A stretch of DNA of 64,000 nt from positions 3,962,501 to 4,026,500 of the forward strand of contig NZ_CP021112.1 of assembly GCF_002119765.1 (NCBI RefSeq), given 5' to 3'. The stretch is from Pseudorhodoplanes sinuspersici. Lineage in GTDB: Bacteria > Pseudomonadota > Alphaproteobacteria > Rhizobiales > Xanthobacteraceae. The position numbers and the translations under genes were made by a program. Shown here one piece after another: positions 9,354 to 18,880 of this stretch. The notes beneath the pieces were generated by a model. The model was given only the letters and a program-made list of their open reading frames with translations, did not search any database and was not told the origin of the DNA. Within the stretch, counting starts at the first letter, position 1, and each line of letters starts with the position of its first letter.

Positions 9354-10967
9354 ATGAATGCGACCGAGGTCCTGATCGTCGGTGGCGGCCCGACAGGTTT
9401 GACACTGGCGATCGACCTCGGCCAGCGTGGTATTCGTTGCACCTTGATCGAGCAGAAAGAGGAACCAGCCTTTCTGCCGAAGATGGAGCGCATCAATGCG
9501 CGCTCTATGGAAATTTTTCGGCGCATGGGCCTGTCGCAGAAGATCCGTGCTGCGGGCTTGCGTCCCGATGTGCCGATGGATGTTTACATCATCTTGGCGA
9601 TGAACCAGCCGCCACTGTTGCGGCTGCCGTATCCCTCGGTTCAGCAAGCACTTGCGGAAAGCCGCGCAACGAATAATGGAAGCGCACCGCTTGAAGCCTA
9701 TCAATTGATCTCGCAATACACGCTTGAACCCTTGCTCAAGCAGGTGGCCGAAGCGACCCCAGGCGTGACTGTTTCTTTCGGATGTGAGTTTCTGTCGCTG
9801 CAACAGGATGCGGAGGGCGTCACCGCGACCGTCAGGGATGTCGGGCGCGGGACAAGGACGATACGCTCGTCATACCTTGTCGGTTGCGACGGTGGCGCCA
9901 GTCCGGTTCGCAAGGAAATCGATATCAAGCTGCGGGGTGAAGGCAACCTGCTGCAACTGCGCCAGGCACTCTATCGCTGCGATGAATTGTTTGAACGCTT
10001 GCCATGCGGCGACGGGCCCGGACAAGGCCGTCACTACCATGTGGCTGATGATCAGGCGACATTCCTGATCATGCAGGATTCGACAAAGCACTGGACGCTG
10101 CATGCGGTCGTGGACAGCGACGAGGGAATGAAGGCCCAGTTCGAGAAAACGATCGGTTTTCCCGTCAAATACGAGATGCTGTCCTGCAATCCGTGGCGAC
10201 AGAATCTCCTGCTGGCCGATCGCTACTATGTGAACCGCGTTTTCATCGCGGGAGACGCAGCGCATCTTGTCATCCCGACGGGCGGCCTTGGGATGAATTC
10301 GGGTGTCGGCGATGCGGTCGATCTGTCATGGAAACTTGCGGCCACATTGCGCGGATGGGGCGGCCCCAATCTGCTGGCCTCGTATGAGGTGGAGCGTCGT
10401 CAGGTCGGCGACCGCAACGTTGGCGCCTCGCGGTATGCATCGATCGGCCGGCGCAAATGGCGATCATTATGGCGTCCCGAAATCGGAGACGACACGCCCG
10501 ATGGACGGAAGGCGCGTGATGTTCTCGTGCGCATGGCCGATATCGAGCAGCGCAAATCGAACGAGATGATCGGAGCTGAGCTCGGCTATCGCTACATCAA
10601 TTCGCCGGTGATTTGCGACATCCCGGGAGGCCCGGAGCAGCTTTTCCGTGAGTACCAACCAACCACATGGCCGGGTGCACGCCTTCCGAATGTATGGCTT
10701 GATGACGGTCGGCCGGTGCAAGATCTGATCGGCGAAGGATTTACGATCCTGAAGCTGGGCCGCACCAGAGCCGACGCGAACGGTCTTGAAGCTGCATTCA
10801 AGGCACTCAATGCACCTGTGTCGGTGCTGAATATTCCCGACCCGGTCGCACGTGAGGTCTACGGATTCGACATTCTGCTTCTGCGCCCGGATATGCATAT
10901 CGTCTGGCGCGGGCAGCAGGCCCCGAAAGATCCGGCGGCGATTGCTCGTATTGCAACAGGGCATTGA
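9354..10967 (+). CDS. FAD-dependent aromatic-type monooxygenase
   Basis: This 537-residue class A flavoprotein hydroxylase uses FAD and NAD(P)H to hydroxylate an aromatic-like substrate. The N-terminal dinucleotide motif is VLIVGGGPTGLTLAIDLG (residues 6-23), the DG motif is YLVGCDGGASPVRKE (near 177) and the FAD-ribityl GD motif is RVFIAGDAAHLVIPTGGLGM (near 300). A C-terminal thioredoxin-like domain, usual in phenol hydroxylase-type members, covers the last 130 residues. I chose ATG 9354 because it follows the amidohydrolase TGA by 2 bases and directly precedes the FAD motif; the open frame extends 50 codons further upstream into that gene. The substrate is not determinable. Confidence 0.9.
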   Translation: MNATEVLIVGGGPTGLTLAIDLGQRGIRCTLIEQKEEPAFLPKMERINARSMEIFRRMGLSQKIRAAGLRPDVPMDVYIILAMNQPPLLRLPYPSVQQALAESRATNNGSAPLEAYQLISQYTLEPLLKQVAEATPGVTVSFGCEFLSLQQDAEGVTATVRDVGRGTRTIRSSYLVGCDGGASPVRKEIDIKLRGEGNLLQLRQALYRCDELFERLPCGDGPGQGRHYHVADDQATFLIMQDSTKHWTLHAVVDSDEGMKAQFEKTIGFPVKYEMLSCNPWRQNLLLADRYYVNRVFIAGDAAHLVIPTGGLGMNSGVGDAVDLSWKLAATLRGWGGPNLLASYEVERRQVGDRNVGASRYASIGRRKWRSLWRPEIGDDTPDGRKARDVLVRMADIEQRKSNEMIGAELGYRYINSPVICDIPGGPEQLFREYQPTTWPGARLPNVWLDDGRPVQDLIGEGFTILKLGRTRADANGLEAAFKALNAPVSVLNIPDPVAREVYGFDILLLRPDMHIVWRGQQAPKDPAAIARIATGH

Positions 10968-11068
10968 CCAGTATTCGCAGCTTGGCTGCGATACCAGGCG
11001 GCCGTGACAACTAAAATTGTGCCGGTTTGGATACTCATTTATTCATTTAAATAAATTACGGAAAAGCT

Positions 11069-13033
11069 TTGTGTCACATTGCCGCGTGGACAATGCTGCT
11101 CCAGCTCCAAAACACCATTCTGGAAATGGTGGCGAGAGGTGATCCGCTTCAGGCGACGATCGATCGATTGTGCCGGGAAGTCGAATTGCTTGTGCCCGAT
11201 ATCATCTGTTCGGTATTGACCGTCGACCAGGCGGGATTGCTTCATCCGTTGTCGAGCCCAAGTCTGCCGGATCATTATTCGTCGGCGTTGGATGGTGTGG
11301 AGATCGGACCTTCTAGGGGTTCATGTGGAACGGCTGCCTATCGCCGCGAGCCGGTGGCCGTAGTCGATGTCGAGACAGATCCGCTCTGGGCTGACTACAA
11401 GAACCTGATCCTGCCTCTTGGCCTTGTGGCCTGCTGGTCAACACCGATTTGCAGCGGTCATGGACGCGTGCTCGGTACGTTCGCCTTTTACTATCGGGAA
11501 AGGCGCGGTCCCAGTCCGTTTGAGCAGGAAATCGTGACGACATGCGTGCATCTTTGCGTCATTGCACTCGATCGGCATGAGCGGGTCAGCGAGCGCCATC
11601 GCCTGGCCTATACCGATGCGCTGACGGGTCTCGGAAATCGAGCAAACTTCAATTCAACGGCTTTGCAGCTTTCCTCGGATCGTTGCAGCTCGTGGGGCCT
11701 TCTCCTGGTTGACATCGATAATCTCAAGGTCGTCAACGACAGCTTCGGACACGAAGCGGGTGACGATCTGATACGGTGTATTGGAGGGCGCATCGGTGCA
11801 ATCGCTTCGACGGACAGGGCGTTTCGTTTGGGCGGTGATGAGTTTGCCGTCATCGTTCAGGCGCAGCAGGGCACTCCCGACATCGATGGCATGGCCGATG
11901 AGATATTGGCAGTTTTGAAAGAGCCCGCTGAATGCGGCGGCTATGCGATCGTTCCCAAGGCAACGATCGGAGGAGCGGTGGTTGCTGCCGACGATTGTGG
12001 TATTGAAACCGTTCGTCAGAACGCGGACTTTGCGCTTTATCACGCCAAGGAAACAAATCGCGGAAAATATATCGGTTACGCGCCGCGCTTCCGGACGGCG
12101 ATGATGCGGCGGGTGCGCGCCGTCCGCGATGTCAGCGCTGCATTAAACGATCATCGTATTGAGGCTTATTATCAGCCTATTGTGCGGCTGGATACGAAAG
12201 ACATCGTTGGCGTCGAAGCCTTGTGTCGAATGCGGTCCGAGAACGGCGATATTATCCCGGCGGCTGAATTCTACGAGGCAACTTCTGACATTCACGTCGC
12301 ATCCGAGTTGACACAGCACATGCTCGCTACGGTATCACAGGATGTCCGTCGCTGGCTGGATATGGGGATTCCATTCCAACATGTGGGGGTCAATGTTTCA
12401 TCTGCGGATTTCTATAGCGGGCACCTGGATGAACAGATTACCAGAGCCTTTCAGCATGCCGATGTTTCTCTGGAACATCTTGTTCTCGAGGTGACGGAAA
12501 CCGTTTACCTCGGGAAGCGCGATCACGTCGTCGCGAGCGAAATCAAGTCGCTGAGATCGAAGGGCCTGCAGGTCGCGCTCGATGATTTCGGCACGGGATA
12601 TGCGTCGCTCACGCATCTCCTCACCGTGCCGGCGGATCACATCAAGATTGACAAGTCGTTCGTCGACCAGCTTGTGCGGGGACATGCCAGTGCGGCAATT
12701 ATCGAAGGCTTGGTCAGTATTACGCGGAAGCTGGGAATTAAGGTCGTCGCTGAGGGGATTGAAACACCGGAGCAGGCTGCCCTTTTGAAGGAATTAGGGT
12801 GCGATTTCGGTCAGGGCTACCTCTTCGCAAGGCCGGTTGACCATGCCGTGATGACGGATCTGTTTTTGCGCGAGGTGAGGGCCAGTGCACCGCGATCCCG
12901 TCACGATGAAAGCCCACTACAGCCTGCCGCCAATATGTCGTCTTCCGGAGAAGAGAAGCTCGATCCCCCCTATGGAAAGGCTGGGATCCGCCCGGCGCGG
13001 CCCTTGGTGGCCCGAGCCGCCAGATCGATATAG
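11069..13033 (+). CDS. GAF-GGDEF-EAL cyclic-di-GMP signalling protein
   Basis: This protein of about 654 residues carries a GAF sensor (about 10-165, with GPSRGSCGTAAYRREP), a GGDEF diguanylate cyclase with intact FRLGGDEFAV near residue 254, and an EAL phosphodiesterase with intact VGVEALCR near 381 and the DDFGTGYASL and KIDKSF motifs. Both catalytic signatures look functional, so it could make or break c-di-GMP depending on the GAF ligand. No membrane segment is seen, so it is cytoplasmic. The start is uncertain: TTG 11069 has an ACGGA-like site, while ATG 11093 would remove only 8 residues. It appears to be a single-gene unit. Confidence 0.9.
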   Translation: MCHIAAWTMLLQLQNTILEMVARGDPLQATIDRLCREVELLVPDIICSVLTVDQAGLLHPLSSPSLPDHYSSALDGVEIGPSRGSCGTAAYRREPVAVVDVETDPLWADYKNLILPLGLVACWSTPICSGHGRVLGTFAFYYRERRGPSPFEQEIVTTCVHLCVIALDRHERVSERHRLAYTDALTGLGNRANFNSTALQLSSDRCSSWGLLLVDIDNLKVVNDSFGHEAGDDLIRCIGGRIGAIASTDRAFRLGGDEFAVIVQAQQGTPDIDGMADEILAVLKEPAECGGYAIVPKATIGGAVVAADDCGIETVRQNADFALYHAKETNRGKYIGYAPRFRTAMMRRVRAVRDVSAALNDHRIEAYYQPIVRLDTKDIVGVEALCRMRSENGDIIPAAEFYEATSDIHVASELTQHMLATVSQDVRRWLDMGIPFQHVGVNVSSADFYSGHLDEQITRAFQHADVSLEHLVLEVTETVYLGKRDHVVASEIKSLRSKGLQVALDDFGTGYASLTHLLTVPADHIKIDKSFVDQLVRGHASAAIIEGLVSITRKLGIKVVAEGIETPEQAALLKELGCDFGQGYLFARPVDHAVMTDLFLREVRASAPRSRHDESPLQPAANMSSSGEEKLDPPYGKAGIRPARPLVARAARSI

Positions 13034-13180
13034 ATCATCCGGTAGACGATAACGACGGTCAGGCTAAGTCGCCGCTATGGACCACCTCTAATGGGGCTGC
13101 GCAGGCCCATAAGTCGCCAAATCCCGGCGAGCGAGGAGGTTCGAATATTTTTTTAATGGCGACGTCGCCCTCTGCGGCGT

Positions 13181-13438
13181 TCAAATCTGATCCATGAATT
13201 CAACGAGGTAGGATTTCCACTGCGAGGCCTGAAGCGCCGTATAATGTCCACGCGATTGCGGTCCCGCCGGGATGACGACCAGCCGTCCGTTGCGAAGTCG
13301 TGCCATTGCTTCATCAAGGATGCCAAGCTCGGGCGGATTTAGCTCATCATCCTCGAAATTGATTGCAAGAATAGGAGTCTGCCAAGGCGGGGCGGTGTGA
13401 TGTGTATTCTCGGAGCCGAAGGGCATCCGTCGCACCAT
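13181..13438 (-). pseudogene. C-terminal remnant of an alpha/beta hydrolase (homoserine acetyltransferase-like)
   Basis: The 85-codon frame matches only the last part of an alpha/beta-fold hydrolase of the homoserine O-acetyltransferase superfamily. It shows the acid-residue block ILAINFEDDELNPPELG and the catalytic-histidine block SRGHYTALQASQWKSYLVEF. A complete member is about 330-380 residues and needs a nucleophile elbow and several strands, all missing here. An in-frame stop lies 3 codons upstream of the first Met, and no continuation was found in other frames over the next 300 bases. I take it as a decayed fragment. Confidence 0.7.
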
Positions 13439-13737
13439 ACGATCTTTTCAGCCGCGATTGCGCGCTACAAGAAATACGGCAAGCTCAGCCAGGTCCGCAC
13501 CTGCACGAAGTCTTCGTGCTCCCGGCCTAAGGGCAGCTTAGGCGCTGGCTTGATCAAGTATATTCACCCCGGCTGTGGTTTTTGGATAATGAAACGCGGC
13601 ATTGCCGATGGGAAAATTCGGTCTCTCGTTGAGGGGCGGGACCGTTACGAGGGGCGGCAGATGCAGATAGCGGGTACCGGTTCGCGTGAAGAAACGCGTC
13701 CGACTCCAAGACTAGCTGGATTTTTACCGCAGCATTG
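13439..13737. other. Degenerate stretch, no supported gene
   Basis: The region between the hydrolase remnant and the thioesterase holds no convincing gene. On the plus strand, frames from about 13447 read SAAIARYKKYGKLSQVR and, after a frame change near 13498, LHEVFVLPA followed by a stop. This could be the decayed 3' end of another gene. I do not recognise the family. Confidence 0.4.
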
Positions 13738-14187
13738 TCAACGCTTTGCGCTTTCGGCGCCGCTTTTGATCGCCTTGAAGGCTGCCGTTGTGCTGAAAGT
13801 GCCGCGGCCGATGGCGTAGACCTCGCCATTGTCATCGGTGATTTCGACATCGGCGACGGACATGGTCTTGCCGGAGCGGACGAGACGGCCGGTGGCAATC
13901 AGATCAATCTTGGCGGGTGATTTCAGGAAATCGACGCGGAAATTCGCCGTCGGAGTCGGGCGGCCTAGTGGAAGGCCACAGGCAACTGCGCCGGCAACAT
14001 CGATTAGGGACGCAATCACGCCGCCATGATAGACGCCGGCATCAGGGAAGATGCTGAGCTTGGGGTCATAAGGTTGCCGCAGGACGACGACCCCGGCTGC
14101 TGCATCCGCACTTTCCAGCTTCAGTCCGATCAGCCGATGAAAGGCGGCGGATTCGACGATCTTCTTGAACGCCTCGACATCGAGCAT
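13738..14187 (-). CDS. PaaI-family hotdog-fold thioesterase
   Basis: This 149-residue single-domain hotdog protein probably hydrolyses an acyl-CoA or aryl-CoA thioester. The characteristic GVYHGGVIASLIDVAGAVA block (residues 51-69) holds the conserved HGG and the catalytic Asp/Glu-type acidic residue. It is followed by the usual R-VDFLKSPAKIDLIATGRLVR strands. It is the last gene of a minus-strand operon with an acyl-CoA ligase (16-base gap) and a quinone-oxidoreductase-like gene. The set suggests activation and release of a carboxylic acid as its CoA ester. Confidence 0.9.
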   Translation of the reverse strand: MLDVEAFKKIVESAAFHRLIGLKLESADAAAGVVVLRQPYDPKLSIFPDAGVYHGGVIASLIDVAGAVACGLPLGRPTPTANFRVDFLKSPAKIDLIATGRLVRSGKTMSVADVEITDDNGEVYAIGRGTFSTTAAFKAIKSGAESAKR

Positions 14188-14203
14188 CGTAAGAGTCCTT
14201 CAC

Positions 14204-16009
14204 TTAAAGAGAGGTGATGTTCGCGCGGAATGAAAAAGCCGAGAGCTTGTTACGGACGGCGTCGACGAACGGATCGGGGACGCGTACGGTGACTTCGAGG
14301 CCGTGCAGGGAGTGCGGCTCAACCGTGACGTCGATGATATTGCTATTGCCGACAATTCCGACGACGCAATCTTCCGCAGCGCGTTTTGTGATGTCTAGCT
14401 TCAGCGTTTGTTTGTGAACTTTACCGATCGCTGTAATCGGAAGTTTGGGAAGCAGGATAATCTCCTTCGGGATCGCTGCGCGCTCGGCAATATGCGCGCG
14501 TGCGTGCACGATCAGATCGTCAATGCTTGCGGTGGCGCCGGGGCGGAGCTGAATGTAAGCAACCGGAACTTCGCCTGCATAGGCGTCAGGCTTTCCGACC
14601 GCTGCGACCAATGCGACAGCCGGATGCACCGCCAGGGCGTCCTCGATCATGCCGGGATCGATACCGTGGCCGCCGCGCTTGATCAGTTCCTTTGCGCGGC
14701 CTGTTACCCAGACAAATCCATCGGCATCGATGCGACCGAGATCGCCGGTGTCCAGCCAGCCACCGTCGAAGAATGGCTGTTGCTCTGCGCTTCGATTGAG
14801 ATAACCGCCGAACACCATTGGTCCGCGGATTGCGAGGATGCCAATTTCATCGGTGCGGCAGTCGCGCGTTGAGTACCCGCGATCATCCGTCTGCACGGCC
14901 TTGACCTCGCAATAGGGCAGGGGAAGTCCGACAGAGCCTTGAATAGTCTTGCCGTCGCGCGGGCCGCTGGTCACGGCCAGCGTCGCTTCAGTCAATCCCC
15001 ATGGCTCGACGACAGGGACGCGGGTTGTTTTGCTAAGGCGCGTCCCCAGCACCCGCGGCAAAGCCGCCGCACCGTTGATGAAAAGCCGCAGCCTTTTTGC
15101 GTGCGCGCGATCCGGCGCGTTGGCCGCGAGCTGAGCCATGATCGTCGGTGGGCCAACCACAACGCTGACGTCGAGGGTTTCGATTGTCGATGGCAGCGCC
15201 GCGACGATTCCTTCGCCGCGATAGCCGAGCGGTCCAAGGATGGCGACTTCGCTGCCGCTGACGAGCGGGAAGAGCGAGCATGCGAACAATCCGCCGACAT
15301 GAAACATCGGCATGGCGCAGAGCACGCTGTCTTGTTCGGTATAGCCATAAGCGAATTGGGAAATGATGGCACCGGCGGCGAGATTTTGCGCCGTGAGCGG
15401 AACGAATTTCGGCAATCCGGTCGTGCCGCCGGTATGAAACAATGTGACGACATCGGACAAGGTCCGGCTTGGGATATCGATATCCTCCGCTTCGGCCAGG
15501 TTGATGGTGTCGATGGTGAGAAAGACAGGACCATCGTCGCCGTCATTGTCCTGCAAGGCCGTCAGCATCCCGGCAATGGCAGCCGGGATATCGCGCGGGA
15601 TCAGCACGACTTTCGCATCGCATTGTTTCAGCAGCGCCCGGATCTGATTGGGTTCAAGATAAATATTGATTGGGGCAAGACGTCCGATCGCCATGGCCGC
15701 AAGCGCTGCTGCGACGGTGCCAGGGCCATTGGTCAGGAGCGATGCGATCGTATCGGTCGACGATAGACCACATTCTGAAAGCTGCGTCGCGATCCAGGCC
15801 GCGCCAGCGATTACCTGACGGCGCGAATATGTGAAGGCCTCACCGCCGATCCCGTCCGGCAAATAACGAATAGCCACAGCATCGCCATCACAGCCCGTCT
15901 GATCGCGCAACATGGCTAGGATATCGCGGCCGCCCAGACGCGTCGCGAGCGGTACGCGTGCGAACGCCACGACGTCGTCGACATCAGAAAATTTCGGACT
16001 GCTCGACAT
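14204..16009 (-). CDS. AMP-dependent acyl-CoA synthetase/ligase
   Basis: This 601-residue member of the ANL superfamily activates a carboxylic acid with ATP and joins it to CoA. Seen motifs are the P-loop LFHTGGTTGLPKFVP (near residue 190), VEPWGLTEA (near 336), GWLDTGDLGRID (near 416), GRAKELIKRGGHGIDP (near 432) and a C-terminal LPITAIGKVHK with the adenylation lysine. It resembles the medium/long-chain fatty-acid or cyclohexane-carboxylate type, but the acid cannot be named. It lies between a dehydrogenase-like gene (11-base gap) and a thioesterase in one operon. Confidence 0.9.
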   Translation of the reverse strand: MSSSPKFSDVDDVVAFARVPLATRLGGRDILAMLRDQTGCDGDAVAIRYLPDGIGGEAFTYSRRQVIAGAAWIATQLSECGLSSTDTIASLLTNGPGTVAAALAAMAIGRLAPINIYLEPNQIRALLKQCDAKVVLIPRDIPAAIAGMLTALQDNDGDDGPVFLTIDTINLAEAEDIDIPSRTLSDVVTLFHTGGTTGLPKFVPLTAQNLAAGAIISQFAYGYTEQDSVLCAMPMFHVGGLFACSLFPLVSGSEVAILGPLGYRGEGIVAALPSTIETLDVSVVVGPPTIMAQLAANAPDRAHAKRLRLFINGAAALPRVLGTRLSKTTRVPVVEPWGLTEATLAVTSGPRDGKTIQGSVGLPLPYCEVKAVQTDDRGYSTRDCRTDEIGILAIRGPMVFGGYLNRSAEQQPFFDGGWLDTGDLGRIDADGFVWVTGRAKELIKRGGHGIDPGMIEDALAVHPAVALVAAVGKPDAYAGEVPVAYIQLRPGATASIDDLIVHARAHIAERAAIPKEIILLPKLPITAIGKVHKQTLKLDITKRAAEDCVVGIVGNSNIIDVTVEPHSLHGLEVTVRVPDPFVDAVRNKLSAFSFRANITSL

Positions 16010-16020
16010 GATCCTGGCTG

Positions 16021-17028
16021 CTACGGTTTGACGATGACTTTGCCGAACACCGCTCGGTCTTCGATCGCGCGCACCGCATCGATGCCATCCGAAAGAGGGC
16101 TGACGCGGTCGATCGGCGGATCAAGCCGGCCTTGCGCAGCAAGGTCGAGGCAAGCCTTCTGATCTTCGGCGGTCCAGCCGGTCGAGCCGATGATGGTCAT
16201 CTCCGACATAAAGAGATAGGGGATATCGGTTGTCGCCGAATAGCCACCGGTTCCGCCGCAGCACAGCAGCCGCCCGAAACGCTTCACGCAACGCATGGAT
16301 GGCGTCCAGGTATCACCAGCGGTGAAATTCACGACAACATCCACGCCGCCCCCTCGCAGCAGCGAGCCGGTGGTCTCGCGGATGTATTTGTCGATCTTCG
16401 TGGTGGCGTAATTGATCGTCTCGTCGGCGCCGATCTCACGCAGCCTCGCGCATTTCTCGTCGCTGCTGGCGGCGGCGATCACCTTGCATCCGGTCAGCTT
16501 CGCCAGCAGAACGCAGGCCGTGCCCACACCACCCGATGCGCCGAGAATGAGGATCGTTTCACCGGCCTTGATCTGCCCGCGTGTGTGCAACATGCGATGC
16601 GCGGTGCCGTAAGCGCAGGGAAGCGTGGCCGCCTTTTCATCCGACACATTGTCCGGAATTCGCATCAACTGGCTGGCGCGCACGGTGCAATACTCGGCCA
16701 TCGCGCCATTGCGCGTTTCACCAAGCATCTCGAAATGGCCGGTGTTCCAGTCCACATGATGGGACACTGGCAGCACGCGTTCACCGACCTGCCAGCCTTC
16801 GACGCCTTCCCCAAGCTTGTCGATCACACCGGCGCAATCTCCGCCTGTGACGCCGGGCAGTTCGATTTTGATGCCCGGCATGCCGCGCCGGGAAAACACG
16901 TCGAGAAAATTGAGGCCACAGGCTTTGACTTTGAGCCGGACCCAACCCGGCGCCGGCTCGGGTAGCGGCAGGTCTCCATACTGCAAAACCGACAGATCTC
17001 CGTGTTCTGTGAAGAAAACTGCCTTCAT
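16021..17028 (-). CDS. Zinc-type alcohol dehydrogenase/quinone oxidoreductase family protein
   Basis: This 335-residue medium-chain dehydrogenase/reductase carries a GroES-like N-terminal domain (GVTGGDCAGVIDKLGEGVEGW near residue 68) and a Rossmann domain with LILGASGGVGTACVLLAKL near 152 for NADPH. The start at ATG 17028 is chosen because it matches the family start MKAVFFTEHGD; the frame stays open 66 codons upstream, but that sequence is not protein-like and crosses the operator. It is the first gene of the minus-strand operon, divergent from an ABC importer across 96 bases. The substrate may be an enoyl or quinone compound. Confidence 0.88.
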   Translation of the reverse strand: MKAVFFTEHGDLSVLQYGDLPLPEPAPGWVRLKVKACGLNFLDVFSRRGMPGIKIELPGVTGGDCAGVIDKLGEGVEGWQVGERVLPVSHHVDWNTGHFEMLGETRNGAMAEYCTVRASQLMRIPDNVSDEKAATLPCAYGTAHRMLHTRGQIKAGETILILGASGGVGTACVLLAKLTGCKVIAAASSDEKCARLREIGADETINYATTKIDKYIRETTGSLLRGGGVDVVVNFTAGDTWTPSMRCVKRFGRLLCCGGTGGYSATTDIPYLFMSEMTIIGSTGWTAEDQKACLDLAAQGRLDPPIDRVSPLSDGIDAVRAIEDRAVFGKVIVKP

Positions 17029-17056
17029 TCCAGCCTCAAAACGCTCGTTATTTTCT

Positions 17057-17092
17057 CTTGCATATCCTGCATGACATTGCAGAATGTGCAAG
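17057..17092. promoter_or_regulatory. 36-base symmetric operator in a divergent promoter region
   Basis: The pattern is CTTGCA-N4-CTGCA-N6-TGCAG-N4-TGCAAG, a two-fold symmetric arrangement with four TGCA cores spaced 9, 10 and 9 bases apart. It sits in the 96-base gap between the minus-strand ligase operon (start 17028) and the plus-strand transporter operon (start 17125). That position fits joint control, and the best candidate regulator is the IclR protein encoded at the end of the plus operon (21350-22189). Confidence 0.65.
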
Positions 17093-17124
17093 TCCTTTAT
17101 GGATGCACCTTGAGGGAGGGCAAA

Positions 17125-18093
17125 ATGTTGAAGCGTTTCGCATTTGTCATGGCCATGTTGCTGGCTGCGGGTTCGGCGTCTTATGCGCAGCCCAAGCGTG
17201 TTGCGATTGCAGGCTGGGGTCCGCATCCGACGCTCGATGAAGCGATTGCCGGTTTTAAGAAGGGGCTTGCCGAAGGCGGCTTTCCCGAAGGCTCTGGTGT
17301 CGTATTCGACGAGACTAATGTGAATTTCGATCCGGCCCTCATTCCGCAGATGCTAACGCGACTTTCGGGTGCTCGGCCCGATCTCATGGCGACCATTGCA
17401 ACGCCGGTGTCAGTCGCTTCGCGCAATCAATTGCGTACACGCGCATTCCCGATCGTGTTTCTGCCGATCGCCGATCCCGTTCACGCCGGGCTCGTATCGA
17501 CCTGGGACAAGGGCGACAAGCTCATGACCGGCTCATCGGTCGCGCTCGATTATCAAGCCGTGCTGTCATTCTTCGAAACGCTGCTGCCTGAGATGAAGCG
17601 TCTTGGCGTTCTTTATGATACGGGCGACGATAGTTCGAAGGCGGCGGTCGATGGCATCGAAGCCGTTGCTGGCAAGAACGGCATGACGATTGTCCGCGTC
17701 GGCGTCGACAATCCGAACGAGTTGGCCCAGCGCGTACAATCAGCGGTCGGGCGCGTGGATGCATTGTTCACCGTTGCGTCTGGCCGCATCCAGCAGGGCA
17801 TGGCGGCGGTGTCCGCGACGGCCGACCGCGCCAAGCTTCCCGTCATTACATCGGTCCCGCAAGCCGTTCAGCAGAATTATGCGCTGGCGGCCTTTGCCGT
17901 GTCGTTCGGTCAATCGGGCGAAGCGGCTGGAAAGATCGCCGCGCGCATTCTGAAGGGCGAGGATCCGGCGAGCATTCCGCCCTATCGCGCGACCGCGGCC
18001 GAACACAAGCCAATGATCAATGGTGCCAAGTTGAAGGCGCTTGGACTGACGCTTCCGCCGGCCCTTGCAAACTGTAACTGCGTGATCGACTGA
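17125..18093 (+). CDS. ABC transporter substrate-binding protein (COG2984/TrpX-like type)
   Basis: This 322-residue protein has a clear signal peptide (LKRFAFVMAMLLAAGSASYA, cleavage near AQ-PK) and the periplasmic-binding fold of the COG2984 family, whose members serve importers for amino-acid-like or aromatic ligands. Features are the opening VAIAGWGPHPTLDEAIAGF and a C-terminal SFGQSGEAAGKIAARILKGE. I chose ATG 17125 because it follows GGGAGGG at good spacing and begins the signal peptide. It heads an operon with an ATPase (7-base gap) and a permease. The ligand is unknown, but the linked catabolic genes suggest a carboxylic acid. Confidence 0.9.
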   Translation: MLKRFAFVMAMLLAAGSASYAQPKRVAIAGWGPHPTLDEAIAGFKKGLAEGGFPEGSGVVFDETNVNFDPALIPQMLTRLSGARPDLMATIATPVSVASRNQLRTRAFPIVFLPIADPVHAGLVSTWDKGDKLMTGSSVALDYQAVLSFFETLLPEMKRLGVLYDTGDDSSKAAVDGIEAVAGKNGMTIVRVGVDNPNELAQRVQSAVGRVDALFTVASGRIQQGMAAVSATADRAKLPVITSVPQAVQQNYALAAFAVSFGQSGEAAGKIAARILKGEDPASIPPYRATAAEHKPMINGAKLKALGLTLPPALANCNCVID

Positions 18094-18100
18094 GAACCGA

Positions 18101-18880
18101 ATGATTCTCGCATCGCAATTGCGCAAGGCCTTTAACGCTGGCACGGCGTCCGAGAAGGTCGCCATTTCTGGTGTCGATCTTCAGGTCGGATCGGGTGAGT
18201 TTGTCGCCGTCATCGGCGGCAACGGCGCCGGCAAGAGCACGCTCCTCAATCTCTTGGCGGGCGCAATCCTGCCCGACGAGGGCAGTATCGAAATTGACAC
18301 TGTGGCTGTAACGCGCGTTCCGGAATACGCGCGCGCAAAAATGGTCGCGCGCGTCTTTCAGGATCCGATGATCGGGACGGCGCCATCGCTGACCGTTCAG
18401 GAAAACATGACTCTCGCCTTGATGCGCGCGGAGGGCCGGGGATTGCGACGGGCGCTGACCATGTCACGCCGCGACACATTCCGGCAGTCGCTGGCGCATC
18501 TGCGGCTTGGCCTTGAAGATCGTCTGGACGCTTTGGCCGGCGAGCTTTCCGGCGGCCAGCGTCAAGCTCTTTCGCTGGCTATGGCGACGTTATGTCCTCT
18601 CAAGCTGCTGTTGCTCGACGAGCATACGGCGGCCCTTGATCCACGAACCTCCGAACTCGTGATGGAGGCGACAGTGTCGCTGATCTCGCGGAGCGAGCTG
18701 ACCACGCTGATGGTGACCCACAACATGGAACACGCATTGGCGTATGCCTCGCGCATCATCATGATGAATGCGGGACAGATCGTTGCCGATATCGGTGCGG
18801 ATGAGAAGAAGGGATTGACGGTTGCTGATCTTGTCGCGCGTTTCCGTATCAAAGACGACAGAATGGTGCTGAGCGCATGA
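18101..18880 (+). CDS. ABC transporter ATP-binding protein
   Basis: This 259-residue cytoplasmic ATPase energises the importer formed with its neighbours. The Walker A is GGNGAGKSTLLNLLAG (near residue 43), the signature LAGELSGGQRQALSLAMA is near 148, and the Walker B LKLLLLDEHTAALDP is near 168 with the catalytic Glu, followed by the H-loop VTHNMEHAL. It belongs with the COG1101-type ATPases that pair with COG2984 binding proteins. Its stop overlaps the permease start by 4 bases (ATGA), so the two are translationally coupled. Confidence 0.95.
   Translation: MILASQLRKAFNAGTASEKVAISGVDLQVGSGEFVAVIGGNGAGKSTLLNLLAGAILPDEGSIEIDTVAVTRVPEYARAKMVARVFQDPMIGTAPSLTVQENMTLALMRAEGRGLRRALTMSRRDTFRQSLAHLRLGLEDRLDALAGELSGGQRQALSLAMATLCPLKLLLLDEHTAALDPRTSELVMEATVSLISRSELTTLMVTHNMEHALAYASRIIMMNAGQIVADIGADEKKGLTVADLVARFRIKDDRMVLSA

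Noticed and set aside
13397-13819. Plus-strand frame of 140 codons
   Set aside because: It overlaps the thioesterase's 3' end, changes character midway and matches nothing; treated as decayed sequence.
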